From the NCBI GenBank assembly GCA_966211675.1, contig CBIHPK010000004.1, positions 98,322 through 162,321 on the forward strand: 64,000 bases of DNA, given 5' to 3'. Of the stretch, positions 52,020-60,615 are shown one piece after another; the first letter of the stretch is position 1, and the number at the start of each line of letters is the position of its first letter. The position numbers and the translations under genes were made by a program. The notes beneath the pieces are model-generated. The model searched no databases. It was not told the DNA's origin and saw only the letters and a program-made list of their open reading frames with translations. The DNA comes from SCUS01 sp966211675. GTDB taxonomy: Bacteria > Myxococcota_A > Polyangia > Polyangiales > Ga0077539.

Positions 52020-53324
52020 ATGAGCACAGTGTGGCGGTTGGCGATCGGCGGTCTCCTCCTCGTGGCGTGCGGCGCTCGGCCCGATCCCTCCCCCACCCTC
52101 CCTGGCGACGCGGGCCCTCTCGCCGCGGTCGATGCCGGGCCCGCCCGGGCCTGGGAGCTCGCGCTCGACCTCGGCGCGGAGGTGCGCCCGATGCGCGTGC
52201 TGTCCTTCGACGTCGCGGGCCTCTCCACGCTCGGGGCGGTGCTCTCGTACACCACGGCCGACGGGGCGACCGCGGTGGCCTTCGGCACCTTCACCGGCCG
52301 CGGCGCGGTGGCGGCCCCGATGCGAGTGCTCACCCGATCGGCCACCGCCGAGGGAGGCGCCGCCGTCGCGTGGGACCTCGCCACCGAGCGCTACTTCGTC
52401 GCCTGGGCCGAGGCCGCTGCCTCCGGACAGAACGTGCGCGTGACGGTGCTCGATCGCGACGGCGCTCCCATCGTGGATGCGTCGAAGCCGCTCCTCGGCC
52501 GCGCGGGGACCATCTCCAGCCTCGACCTCATCCCGGCCAACGACGACGTGCTCGTCGCGGGCGTCCTCGACGGGCGCACGGTCTTCCTCCAGGCCTTCGA
52601 CGCGCGCAGCGCCGAGGCCACCGGCTCCTACGACGACGACGCATACCCCAGCGCCGAGGCGCTCACCGTGCGCTTCGACCCGCCGGGATCCTGCAGCACC
52701 GGGCAGCCGTGCCGGATGCTCATCCGCGACCGCGTGCTCCCTCGGCCGAGCCTCGGGCTCTTCGCCGAGACCGCGGTCGGCCCCGCGGTGGGCACCAGCA
52801 CGACGGTCGGGTCGGGCCCGCCGAGGCCGCGCGTCTACGAGATCGTCGGCGTCCACGGCGTGCGCGACGCGGGCGCCTTTCCCCGGCTCGCCTCCGACGG
52901 AGAGAACCTCGTGAGCCTCTCGCTCCGCGACACCGGCGACCTGCGGCTGCAGGTCTTCACCTTCGGGTGCAGGGCCTCGCAGCCCCTGATGGGCTGCACC
53001 AGCTCGTCGAACACGGTGTTCACCCGCGACCTCTCGCCGACCTCGCTCGGCGGCGACGACGAGACGCGGCCCGTGGCGATCGAGCTCGACGCGCGACAGA
53101 TCGTCTACGCGCTGGCGAGCCGCGGCTCGGGGCGTCGCCTGGTGTTCGGGACGAGGCCCAACCCCGACGCGACCGACTTCCGCTCGACGCCCGTCGCCTT
53201 CTCCCACCCGCTGGCCGCGGACCTCTCGCTCGACCCGCAGATCGTACGGCTGCGCGCGAGCTGGGCGGCCGCCTGGGTGGAGGCCGAGGCGCTGCACCTC
53301 GCGGGCCTCGGCGAGGCGCCGTAG
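52020..53324 (+). CDS. Lipoprotein of unknown function with beta-propeller-like repeats
   Basis: A 434-residue lipoprotein: signal WRLAIGGLLLVACG, with lipidated Cys17 (lipobox LVAC), a short Pro-rich linker, then repeated beta-rich segments such as EGGAAVAWDLATERYFVAWA and ISSLDLIPANDDVLVAGVL that resemble propeller blades of myxobacterial surface lipoproteins. Four cysteines (SCSTGQPC, FGCRASQPLMGC) could form disulfides. The ATG at 52020 has GGAGAGG about nine bases upstream, so the longer reading from 51978 is rejected. The gene converges on the amidotransferase gene with a six-base gap, and both stop codons lie in a hairpin. I do not recognise a named family. Confidence 0.75.
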   Translation: MSTVWRLAIGGLLLVACGARPDPSPTLPGDAGPLAAVDAGPARAWELALDLGAEVRPMRVLSFDVAGLSTLGAVLSYTTADGATAVAFGTFTGRGAVAAPMRVLTRSATAEGGAAVAWDLATERYFVAWAEAAASGQNVRVTVLDRDGAPIVDASKPLLGRAGTISSLDLIPANDDVLVAGVLDGRTVFLQAFDARSAEATGSYDDDAYPSAEALTVRFDPPGSCSTGQPCRMLIRDRVLPRPSLGLFAETAVGPAVGTSTTVGSGPPRPRVYEIVGVHGVRDAGAFPRLASDGENLVSLSLRDTGDLRLQVFTFGCRASQPLMGCTSSSNTVFTRDLSPTSLGGDDETRPVAIELDARQIVYALASRGSGRRLVFGTRPNPDATDFRSTPVAFSHPLAADLSLDPQIVRLRASWAAAWVEAEALHLAGLGEAP

Positions 53325-53344
53325 CGGGCTCTAACCCTCGGCGC
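53316..53344. terminator. Hairpin between convergent genes with paired stop codons
   Basis: GCGCCG (53316-53321) pairs with CGGCGC (53339-53344). Just inside, TAG (53322-53324, stop of the lipoprotein) can pair with CTA (53331-53333, stop of the amidotransferase on the other strand), leaving a five-base bulge. No T-tract follows. Confidence 0.4.
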
Positions 53345-54119
53345 TGCGCAGCGTGGCGGCGAGGCGTCCCTTGCGAAACACCCAGAGCGTGCCGGGCTCG
53401 CCGTGGGTCCAGACCTCGTCGACGGTGAGCGGAGCGGTGGCCACGACGGCCACGCGGTCGCGAGGCGTGGTGACGGCGCCGAAGTCGACGCTCACGTCGT
53501 GGTCCTTGAGGGTGGCCTTTCCGAAGGGCGCGCGGCGCTCGATGAAGCAGAGCTTCGTGTCGCAGCGGGCGAAGAGCACGTCGCCGTTGGCGAGGATGAA
53601 GTTGAAGGTCCCCCGGCGGCCGATCTCGCCGGCCACGCGAGCGACGTAGGACCAGAGCGCCGACGGGTCCTCGGGCTCCGTGGGAAAGCGCTTCGCCACG
53701 CGGTTCATGAGGGCGCAGAACGCCCGCTCGCTGTCGGTCTCGCCGATCGGGACGAAGCGCCCGGTCCTCACCCTCGGGAGCCCCCGCACGGTGCCGTTGT
53801 GGGCGAAGACCCAGGCGCGGCCCCAGAGCTCGCGCACGAAGGGGTGCGTGTTGGCGAGCTTCACCCTCCCGCGGGTCATCTTCCGGATGTGCGAGACGGC
53901 CATCATGGTCTTGATGGAGTGGCTGCGCACGAAGGTCGCGAGGGGGCTCTCCGCGCAGGGCGAGGCGTCGACGAAGGCGCGCACCGCCTTGCCCTCGAAG
54001 AACGCGAGGCCCCACCCGTCGCCGTGCGGCCCGGTGCGCCCGCCCCGCTGCGAGAAGCCCGTAAACGAGAACAGGATGTCCGTGGGGGTGTTGCAGTCCA
54101 TCCCGAGGAGCTCACACAC
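53331..54119 (-). CDS. Class II glutamine amidotransferase (YafJ-like)
   Basis: A 262-residue stand-alone glutaminase domain of the Ntn-hydrolase type. The second residue is cysteine (MCELLGMDCNTPTDI), the catalytic nucleophile exposed after Met removal, which fixes the start at GTG 54119; GAGGGAG lies about 12 bases upstream. Other landmarks: GPHGDGWGLAFFEG, AVSHIRKMTRG, LANTHPFVRELWGRAWVFAHNG and GETDSERAF. It would release ammonia from glutamine or a related gamma-glutamyl compound; without a synthase domain the acceptor is unknown. It follows the amidohydrolase gene by 17 bases on the same strand, so the two may act on one pathway, such as degrading an N-containing compound. Confidence 0.92.
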   Translation of the reverse strand: MCELLGMDCNTPTDILFSFTGFSQRGGRTGPHGDGWGLAFFEGKAVRAFVDASPCAESPLATFVRSHSIKTMMAVSHIRKMTRGRVKLANTHPFVRELWGRAWVFAHNGTVRGLPRVRTGRFVPIGETDSERAFCALMNRVAKRFPTEPEDPSALWSYVARVAGEIGRRGTFNFILANGDVLFARCDTKLCFIERRAPFGKATLKDHDVSVDFGAVTTPRDRVAVVATAPLTVDEVWTHGEPGTLWVFRKGRLAATLRSAEG

Positions 54120-54136
54120 GATCGCTGGTCTCCCTC

Positions 54137-55480
54137 TCAGGCGGTGACGCCCGCGCGCGCCCGCACCGCGACGGCCTCGGACCGCGCCCGGACGCGCACG
54201 TCGTCCTCGTCCAGGGTCGTGAGCCGGCCCTCGTGCAGCAGCACCCGCCCGTCGACCACCACGTGCCTCACGTCCCTCGACTGCGCCCCGTAGACGATGC
54301 GCGCCGAGGCCTCGCCCCAGGGCTCGATGTGCGTCGTCGACAGGTCGATCACGGTCACGTCCGCGCGCTTGCCGACCTCCAGCGATCCCACCTGGTCGGC
54401 GAGCCCGAGCGCGGTCGCTCCGTCGATGGTCGCCATGCGCAGCACCCGCCGCGCCGGGAGCGCCCCGGTGTCGCCGAAGCGCTTGGCCAGCAGCGACGCC
54501 AGCCGCATCTCCAGCAGCGCGTCGAGGTTGTTGTTGCAGGCCGCTCCGTCCGCGCCGATGCCCACCACGATGCCCGCGCGCTGCATGCGCTCGACCCTCG
54601 CCACGCCCGATCCGAGCTTCAGGTTGGCGCTCGGGCAGTGGGCCACGCGCGTCTGGTCGCGCCCCAGCATGCGCCGCTGCTTCGGGGTCAGCTGCACCCC
54701 GTGGGCGATCACCACGTCCGGCCCCGAGAAGCCCCACGCATGCAGCGCGTCGACGTCGTCCATGCCGAGCGCCGCGCGCACCGCGTCCCGCTCTCCCGGG
54801 TGCTCGGAGGCGTGCGTGTGCATCCACGCGCCGCGCTCCCTCGCCCGCCCCACGCAGCCGCGGAAGAGGGCTTCGGTGCACGACAGGATGAAGCGCGGCG
54901 AGTACGCGTAGCGCAGCCTTCCCCCTTCGGCGCCGTGCCAGCGGGCGCAGAGCGCGTCGCTCTCCGCGAGGCTCTCGGCGGTGCTCTCCCGCAGCGTCCG
55001 AGGAACGCTCTCCCCGGCGTCCATCATGGTCTTGCCCGAGACCGCGCGCAGCCCGGAGTCGCGCAGCGCCTCGAAGACCGCGTCGTGGTGGCGCACGGTG
55101 CCCATGTCCAGCACCGTGGTGGTGCCGCCCTTGATGAGCTCCGCGATGCCGAGGTCGGCGCTCGCGCGCAGCGAGCGGGGGTCGTGCGCCCCTTCCAGGG
55201 GCCAGATGCGCTCCTTCAGCCAGGTGAGCAGCGGCAGGTCGTCGCCCATGCCGCGAAAGAGCGTCTGGCAGAGGTGCACGTGAGCCTGCACGAAGCCCGG
55301 GATCACCGCGCACCCGGCCACGTCGAGCACCCGCAGCGAGCGGCCCGAGCGGGTCGCCTCGGACTCGGCCTCCGCCCCGAGTGCGGCGATGCGGCCGTCG
55401 GAGATCCAGAGAGCGCCCGGGGTGACGCGATCGTCGGGGTCGCAGGTGACGAGGGTTCCGCCGCGGAGGAGCAGGTCCAT
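54137..55480 (-). CDS. Amidohydrolase of the AtzA/MtaD (MTA/SAH or deoxyadenosine deaminase) type
   Basis: A 447-residue metal-dependent hydrolase of the chlorohydrolase/deaminase subfamily. The ligands are HVH in PGFVQAHVHLCQTLFRG, the distal HTHASEH, HGVQLTPKQ, and the aspartate of GIGADGAACNNNLD. Sequence style (DDLPLLTWLKERIWPLE, GGTTTVLDMG) is close to the 5-methylthioadenosine/S-adenosylhomocysteine and 5'-deoxyadenosine deaminases, but related enzymes act on guanine or triazines, so the substrate is open. With ahcY 30 kb away in this window, recovery of adenosine-type by-products of SAM chemistry is an attractive idea only. ATG 55480 is chosen; longer readings are leader. It is followed by the amidotransferase gene and diverges from the next lipoprotein. 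Confidence 0.88.
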   Translation of the reverse strand: MDLLLRGGTLVTCDPDDRVTPGALWISDGRIAALGAEAESEATRSGRSLRVLDVAGCAVIPGFVQAHVHLCQTLFRGMGDDLPLLTWLKERIWPLEGAHDPRSLRASADLGIAELIKGGTTTVLDMGTVRHHDAVFEALRDSGLRAVSGKTMMDAGESVPRTLRESTAESLAESDALCARWHGAEGGRLRYAYSPRFILSCTEALFRGCVGRARERGAWMHTHASEHPGERDAVRAALGMDDVDALHAWGFSGPDVVIAHGVQLTPKQRRMLGRDQTRVAHCPSANLKLGSGVARVERMQRAGIVVGIGADGAACNNNLDALLEMRLASLLAKRFGDTGALPARRVLRMATIDGATALGLADQVGSLEVGKRADVTVIDLSTTHIEPWGEASARIVYGAQSRDVRHVVVDGRVLLHEGRLTTLDEDDVRVRARSEAVAVRARAGVTA

Positions 55481-55570
55481 GAGGTCGGGCCGGAGGATGC
55501 CCGTGGTGCCCGTCACAGGGCAACGGCCTCGCGTGGACGCGCGCGATCGGGCTGCGGTAGAAGTCGTGGC

Positions 55571-57376
55571 ATGCGCGCTTTGCTTTGCGTTCTTTCGCTC
55601 TCCGCGATGGCCTCCGTCGCGGCCTGCTCTGCCGATGATCAGCGCTTCACCCGCATCGTCCGCGACGGCGGCACCGGTCCGACGAGCGACGTCGGCACCG
55701 TCGGCCCCTGCGACCAGGGCCGCGTCTACTGCAACGGCAACGAGCGCTACACCTGCGACGCGGACGGCCAGATCGTCGACCGCCAGGCCTGCGTGACCCC
55801 GGCCGGCACCTGCGTCCCCAACGTCGGCTGCCGCGTCTGCGCGCCCTCCGCGGCGCGCTGCAACCCGGCCTCTCCGCAGCAGATCCAGACCTGCAGCTCC
55901 GACGGCATGCGCTGGGTCGACGGGGCCTCGTGCAACGTGGCCAACGGCGAGAGCTGCAACTCCGGCGTCTGCGTCGACCGCTGCTCGTCGAGCGCCACGG
56001 GCCGCTCGTACCTGGGCTGCGACTACTGGCCGACGGTCACCTCCAACACCGCGCTCGACCCGCAGTTCTCCTTCGCCGTCGTGCTCTCCAACCCTCAGGG
56101 CTACGCGGTGCACGCCTCCATCACCGGCGGCGCCCTCGGCGCGCCCCGCGAGGTCGACCTCGCCCCCGGCGCCATCGAGACCATCACCCTCCCGTGGGTG
56201 TCCGAGCTGGTGCAGCTCAACCCCGCCAACCGCGGCTGCCGCGCCGACGGCAGCCCCTGCCCCGACGCGGCCGCTCGCCCGGCGAGCTCGGTCCTGCGCC
56301 GAGGCGGCGCGTACCACGTGCGCAGCAACGGGCCCATCGCGGCCTACCAGTTCAACCCGCTCACCTTCGAGCGCACGGGCGGCTACTTCTCCTTCACCAA
56401 CGACGCCTCGCTGCTGCTCCCGCAGGGCGTGCTGCGCCAGCGCTACCTCGTCTCCGCCTGGCCCAACGTCTACAACCCCCTCAGCGGCCAGACCGTCGGG
56501 GGCTTCGTCGCCATCACGGCGGTCACCGGCGAGACCACCGAGGTCACCGTGCGCCCGACCTCCAACACCGCCGCGGGCGTTGGGATCCCCGCGATGCGCG
56601 CGGGCCAGTCGCGCACCTTCACGCTCAACGCCGGCGACGTGCTCGAGCTCATCGGCGACGGGACCGGCGACCTCACCGGCACCGCGATCGAGTCCAACCA
56701 GGCCGTGGCGGTCTTCGTGGGCCACGACTGCGCCACGGTGCCCGCCGGGCGAGTCGCCTGCGACCACCTGGAGGAGCAGCTCCTGCCCAACGAGACCTGG
56801 GGGCGCGACTACCTCGTCTCGGCGCTGCGCGACCGCGGCCCCGGCGTCCCGGCGGTGGTGCGCATCCTCTCGCAGTCCGACGACAACGACCTCACCTTCG
56901 ACCCACCTGGCGCCCACGCCCCGGTCACGCTCTCCGCGGGTCAGCTGATCGAGTTCCAGAGCAACGTGAACTTCCGGGTGACGGGCACGCAGGCGCTGCT
57001 GGTGTCGCAGTTCATGCTCGGCCAGGGGCCGGCCGGGAGCGGGCTCACGGCGGGCGACCCCGCCATGGTCTTCGAGGTGCCGGTGCAGCAGTACCGCACC
57101 AGCTACGACTTCTACGTGCCGCAGACCTATCCCCAGAACTTCATCAACGTGGTCGCCCCCGCGGGCACCGAGCTCATCATGGACGACATGCCCCTTCGCG
57201 GGTCCATGTCCGCCGTCGGCACCATGAGCGTCTTCACGCTCCCCATCGCGAGCGGGCCGCACCGGCTGCGCTCCGCGGGCGGACAGCCCATCGGGGTCAA
57301 GGTCTACGGCATCGCGCGGTACACCTCGTACATGTACCCCGGCGGCCTCGACCTGCAGCTCATCACCCCGGGCTGA
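55571..57376 (+). CDS. Lipoprotein with IgGFc-binding-like domain
   Basis: A 601-residue surface lipoprotein: signal RALLCVLSLSAMASVAAC with lipobox SVAAC (Cys19). Residues 30-135 are Cys-rich (CNGNERYTCDADGQIV, CNSGVCVDRC). From about residue 140 starts a large beta-rich domain matching the bacterial IgGFc_binding family: FSFAVVLSNPQGYAVHASIT, YHVRSNGPIAAYQFNP, VTGTQALLVSQFM and YDFYVPQTYPQNFINVVAP. The family is named after an animal protein fragment; its bacterial members are extracellular and probably adhesive, not proven antibody binders. The gene is divergent from the amidohydrolase (90 bases) and 38 bases before the GT-C gene. Confidence 0.87.
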   Translation: MRALLCVLSLSAMASVAACSADDQRFTRIVRDGGTGPTSDVGTVGPCDQGRVYCNGNERYTCDADGQIVDRQACVTPAGTCVPNVGCRVCAPSAARCNPASPQQIQTCSSDGMRWVDGASCNVANGESCNSGVCVDRCSSSATGRSYLGCDYWPTVTSNTALDPQFSFAVVLSNPQGYAVHASITGGALGAPREVDLAPGAIETITLPWVSELVQLNPANRGCRADGSPCPDAAARPASSVLRRGGAYHVRSNGPIAAYQFNPLTFERTGGYFSFTNDASLLLPQGVLRQRYLVSAWPNVYNPLSGQTVGGFVAITAVTGETTEVTVRPTSNTAAGVGIPAMRAGQSRTFTLNAGDVLELIGDGTGDLTGTAIESNQAVAVFVGHDCATVPAGRVACDHLEEQLLPNETWGRDYLVSALRDRGPGVPAVVRILSQSDDNDLTFDPPGAHAPVTLSAGQLIEFQSNVNFRVTGTQALLVSQFMLGQGPAGSGLTAGDPAMVFEVPVQQYRTSYDFYVPQTYPQNFINVVAPAGTELIMDDMPLRGSMSAVGTMSVFTLPIASGPHRLRSAGGQPIGVKVYGIARYTSYMYPGGLDLQLITPG

Positions 57377-57414
57377 CCCCTTCCCTTCTCTCGACGTCCC
57401 CCCCGCCAACACCG

Positions 57415-59100
57415 ATGAACACTGCCGTAGAAGACCCCCGCGCCCGCCGACGCGAGCGCCTGCTCGGGTGGGGACCGATGGTCCTCGCGCTCGTCGTCTC
57501 CCTCGTGGTCACCCTCCGGGCCCACGCGCACTTCCTCCTCCCCTACGCGACGCCGGTCAGCAACGACGAGGGGTACATCTCCGCGCTCGGCCTGCGCATG
57601 ATCCGTGGGCACTGGCTCCCCTACGTCGACGGCGTCTCGCAGCGCGGGCCCATCACCTACTGGCTCGCCGCGATCGCGATGCGCCTCGGCGGCATGTGGA
57701 GCTGGATCCCCATCCGCGTGCTCGCCCTCGTCTGCTCGCTGGCGACGCTGGCGCTGGTGTTCCTGCTGACGCTGGAGCTCTTCACCCCCGCGGCGGCCGC
57801 CATCGCGGTGCTGGTCTCGACCTACTTCTTCACCTACGAGCTCAACCCCTGGGACGGCATCGGCTACAACGGCGAGGTCGTCGCGATGATCTTCGCGCTC
57901 GCCTCGTGGCTGCTCGTGGCCCGCGCGATGCGCTCCTCGGATGACCCCCGAGGGCCGGTGCGCCGCCGCAACGCTCACCTCCTCACCGCGGGCGTGCTCG
58001 CCGCCTGCGCCGGGCTGAGCAAGCAGATGGCGCTGGTGCACGCGCTGCCCCTCGCGGCGTGGATCGTCCTCGGCGCCCCCGACCCGGCCTCGACCCGCGA
58101 GTCGAGGGCGCGCGACCTGATCCGCTTCGCCCTCGGCTCGGCCATCCCCTTCGTGCTGGTGACGCTGATCTACGCGGCCTCCGGGCACCTCAAGGAGTTC
58201 ACGTATTACTACCAGCGGTATGGCCGGGAGATCTTCATGGCTCCGGTCACGCTCACCTCGTACCGCGACAAGCTGAAGGAGCAGTTCGACAAGTACCTCT
58301 TCGGCATCGTGGTGGTGGGCTCGCTCGGGTGGCTGCTCGCCGCGCGCGTGCTGCGCCGGGTGACCGACCACGAGGGCCCGCGCTGGTCCGGTCTCCGCGC
58401 CCAGGGGGGCGCGCTGGTGGTGTTCCTCCAGCTCATCGGGAGCGTGATCGGAGCGTCGTTCACCGGGCGCTTCTTCCCGCACTACCTGGTCGAGGTGTTC
58501 TCCGTGGCGGCGGTGGTGGCCGGCGGCGCCCTCGCGGCCATCGTCGCCCCGTCGCGAGCCTCCCTGCGCGGCCGCTTCGTCGGCACCCTCACCCTCGTCC
58601 TCGGGGCCTCCGCCCTGCTCGCCGTCTGCGCCTGGAACCTCCACCGCAACGTGCGCCTGCGCCGCGAGACCGACCGCTGGTACCAGGACCCGCACACGGA
58701 CCCGATCGTGCGCTACGTGCTGGAGCGCACGGACCCCAACGACCGCATCTTCGTCTGGGGCTTCCGCGCGGAGACCTACGTCTCGGCGCAGCGCATGCCC
58801 GCCTCGCGCTTCGTCTACACGGTCTACCCCGCCGGAGTCGTGCCGTGGTTCCAGGCGACGCGCGAGGAGGAGGAGCGGCGGGTGGTGCCCGGCAGCCGAG
58901 CGCAGCTCCTCGCCGACCTCGAGCGCGAGCGGCCCGAGCTCATCATCGACGCGGGCCGGACCATGAGCGGGAGGTACATGTACAACTACCCCCAGCTGCG
59001 AGCGTACCTCGACCGCGGCTACTGCTTCATGCGCTACGTCGACGGCGAGCCGGTGTACCGACGACGCCACGGAGACACCTGCCCCCCGGCGGACTATTGA
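57415..59100 (+). CDS. GT-C-fold glycosyltransferase (ArnT/PMT-like)
   Basis: A 561-residue protein with about ten membrane helices. The first periplasmic loop has PVSNDEGYISALGLRMIRGH, the acidic DE pair typical of ArnT/PMT-family sugar transferases using polyprenyl-phosphate sugars, followed by QRGPITYWLAAIAMRLGG. Conserved FTGRFFPHYLVEV lies in a later helix. A soluble C-terminal part (from about 420) includes DRIFVWGFRAETYVSAQR and ASRFVYTVYP. It would attach a sugar or lipid-linked residue to an envelope acceptor, but donor and acceptor are not known. ATG 57415 is 38 bases after the preceding gene, so the IgGFc-like lipoprotein and this enzyme may share one transcript. Confidence 0.85.
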   Translation: MNTAVEDPRARRRERLLGWGPMVLALVVSLVVTLRAHAHFLLPYATPVSNDEGYISALGLRMIRGHWLPYVDGVSQRGPITYWLAAIAMRLGGMWSWIPIRVLALVCSLATLALVFLLTLELFTPAAAAIAVLVSTYFFTYELNPWDGIGYNGEVVAMIFALASWLLVARAMRSSDDPRGPVRRRNAHLLTAGVLAACAGLSKQMALVHALPLAAWIVLGAPDPASTRESRARDLIRFALGSAIPFVLVTLIYAASGHLKEFTYYYQRYGREIFMAPVTLTSYRDKLKEQFDKYLFGIVVVGSLGWLLAARVLRRVTDHEGPRWSGLRAQGGALVVFLQLIGSVIGASFTGRFFPHYLVEVFSVAAVVAGGALAAIVAPSRASLRGRFVGTLTLVLGASALLAVCAWNLHRNVRLRRETDRWYQDPHTDPIVRYVLERTDPNDRIFVWGFRAETYVSAQRMPASRFVYTVYPAGVVPWFQATREEEERRVVPGSRAQLLADLERERPELIIDAGRTMSGRYMYNYPQLRAYLDRGYCFMRYVDGEPVYRRRHGDTCPPADY

Positions 59101-59135
59101 GCGCAGAACGCAAGCTCCTGGCGCTCTTTCCACTC

Positions 59136-59152
59136 GTGACAGGCTATGTCAC
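59136..59152. promoter_or_regulatory. Perfect inverted repeat upstream of ssb
   Basis: GTGACA (59136-59141), a five-base spacer and TGTCAC (59147-59152) form a perfect dyad eight bases before the predicted -35 box of ssb, a typical activator or repressor position. It does not resemble the myxobacterial LexA box. It could also act as a small terminator hairpin for the preceding gene. Confidence 0.5.
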
Positions 59153-59160
59153 ACGGGTTG

Positions 59161-59189
59161 TTGACCCCCCTGAAAGCGGCCACTACGGT
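59161..59189 (+). promoter_or_regulatory. Candidate ssb promoter
   Basis: TTGACC (59161-59166), exactly 17 bases, then TACGGT (59184-59189), 51 bases before the ssb ATG. The -35 match is five of six. Confidence 0.5.
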
Positions 59190-59240
59190 GAACCGCGACG
59201 GGCGCTGCGCCCGTCCCCTCCTGGAGAAACGGGGCACAAC

Positions 59241-59768
59241 ATGGCTGAAGGACTCAACAAGGCAATGCTCATCGGCAACCTCGGCGCCGATCCGGAGCTT
59301 CGCTTCACCACCAACAACCGGCCGGTGTTGAAGTTCCGCCTCGCGACGACGGAGTCGTACATGGACCAGAACCAGACCCGGCAGGAGGTCACGCACTGGC
59401 ACCAGGTGGTCCTCTGGGGCAAGCGCGGCGAGGCGCTGGCGAAGATCCTCTCCAAGGGCTCGCGGGTCTACGTCGAGGGCCGCATCGAGACGCGCTCCTA
59501 CGAAGACGCCAACGGCGTGAAGAAGAGCGCGACGGACATCGTGGCCTCCAACCTCATCCTGCTGGGCGGCCGCAACGAGGCCGGCGCTCACCCCGGTGGC
59601 GGCGCGCCGACGGGCGGCGTCCGTGCCCCCTCGGTCGGCGGTGGTGCGGTGGGCGGCGCTCGCCCGGCCCCTGCGGGCGGCGGCCGGCCCGTGCCCGACG
59701 CCGACGACTTTCCCCCCGATGACTTCGGGGGCGGCGGCCCCGGTGGCGATGACGACATCCCGTTCTGA
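59241..59768 (+). CDS. ssb: Single-stranded DNA-binding protein
   Basis: A 175-residue SSB with an N-terminal OB fold (about 1-110: NKAMLIGNLGADPELRFTT, THWHQVVLWGKRGEALAKI, GSRVYVEGRIETRSYED, ATDIVASNLILLG), a Gly/Pro/Ala-rich linker (about 115-160) and the acidic tip DDDIPF that recruits replication and repair partners. It coats single-stranded DNA during replication, recombination and repair as a tetramer. GGAGA lies 13 bases before the ATG. It has its own promoter candidate and an upstream dyad. The codons of the acidic tip are overlapped by the start of the deacetylase gene in another frame. Confidence 0.97.
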   Translation: MAEGLNKAMLIGNLGADPELRFTTNNRPVLKFRLATTESYMDQNQTRQEVTHWHQVVLWGKRGEALAKILSKGSRVYVEGRIETRSYEDANGVKKSATDIVASNLILLGGRNEAGAHPGGGAPTGGVRAPSVGGGAVGGARPAPAGGGRPVPDADDFPPDDFGGGGPGGDDDIPF

Positions 59769-60615
59769 TCGCTCCTCTCCCCGACGAGCCCTGCGCGCGG
59801 TGATCGCCACGATGGCGGTCGTCGCGCTCGCGCCCCTCCTCGCCTCCGCCACCGGAGGCCCCGACGACACCGGCTACAAGATCAAGCCCGCGGACAGCAA
59901 CCTCTGGTCGCAGCGCTTCCGCGGCGGCCGGCTCATCGGCGGCGGCGGGTGCGTCCGACGGTGCATCGCCTTCACCTTCGACGACGGTCCGAGCTGGGAG
60001 ACGACCCCGGCGCTGCTCGACACGCTGGAGCAGCGCGGGCTCCGCGCGACCTTCTTCGTCACCGGCCACCGCATCGACGGCGACGGCGAGGTGGCCCGGC
60101 GCAACCGCGCGGTGCTGGCCACGGAGTGGCGCCACGGTCACCTCATCGGCAACCACACCTATCACCACGACCTGCTCGACACGATGAGCGAGGCGACGCT
60201 GCGGTACGAGATCGACCGCACCGAGGCCCTCATCCACGGCGTGGTGGGAGAGCGCGTCTGGCTCTTCCGCGCGCCCTACGGAGCGCTGCACCACCCTCGC
60301 GCGGTGAGCGCCGTGTTCTCGCGGGAGTACACCCCGGTGTTCTGGGCGATGGACTCGCAGGACTGGCGGGTCAACACCGCGGAGGCAGTGCTCGCCAACG
60401 TGCGCGCCGAGCTCGACCGGGCGCCCCGCGGGGGCGTGCTGCTGATGCACGACACGCTGCCGTGGAGCATCGCGGCCTTCCCGATGATCCTCGACGAGAT
60501 CGCGGCGCGCAACGCGGCCTTCGTGGCGCGAGGCGAGGAGCCCTACGAGGTGGTTGGATTGGAGGGCTTCTACGAGCCGCTGCGCGCCGCGCCCGCGAGG
60601 ACGCGGCGGCGCTGA
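59749..60615 (+). CDS. NodB-type polysaccharide deacetylase
   Basis: A 288-residue exported enzyme (signal-like RRALRAVIATMAVVALAPL, about 12-33) of carbohydrate esterase family 4. The five motifs are present: AFTFDDGPSW (Asp78, catalytic base; Asp79, metal), NHTYHHDLL (His136 and His140, metal), FRAPYGALH, MDSQDWRVN and GVLLMHDTL (catalytic His). It removes N-acetyl groups from a GlcNAc-containing polymer such as peptidoglycan, chitin or an exopolysaccharide. ATG 59749 overlaps the last 20 bases of ssb in the +1 frame. A later GTG in front of IATMAVV would avoid the overlap and is the alternative start. Co-transcription with ssb is expected. Substrate not resolvable. Confidence 0.93.
   Translation: MTTSRSDRSSPRRALRAVIATMAVVALAPLLASATGGPDDTGYKIKPADSNLWSQRFRGGRLIGGGGCVRRCIAFTFDDGPSWETTPALLDTLEQRGLRATFFVTGHRIDGDGEVARRNRAVLATEWRHGHLIGNHTYHHDLLDTMSEATLRYEIDRTEALIHGVVGERVWLFRAPYGALHHPRAVSAVFSREYTPVFWAMDSQDWRVNTAEAVLANVRAELDRAPRGGVLLMHDTLPWSIAAFPMILDEIAARNAAFVARGEEPYEVVGLEGFYEPLRAAPARTRRR

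Noticed and set aside
55930..57414. N-terminal extension of the GT-C gene at 57415
   Set aside because: The upstream part is a shifted frame of the IgGFc-like gene; the protein starts with a normal first helix after ATG 57415.
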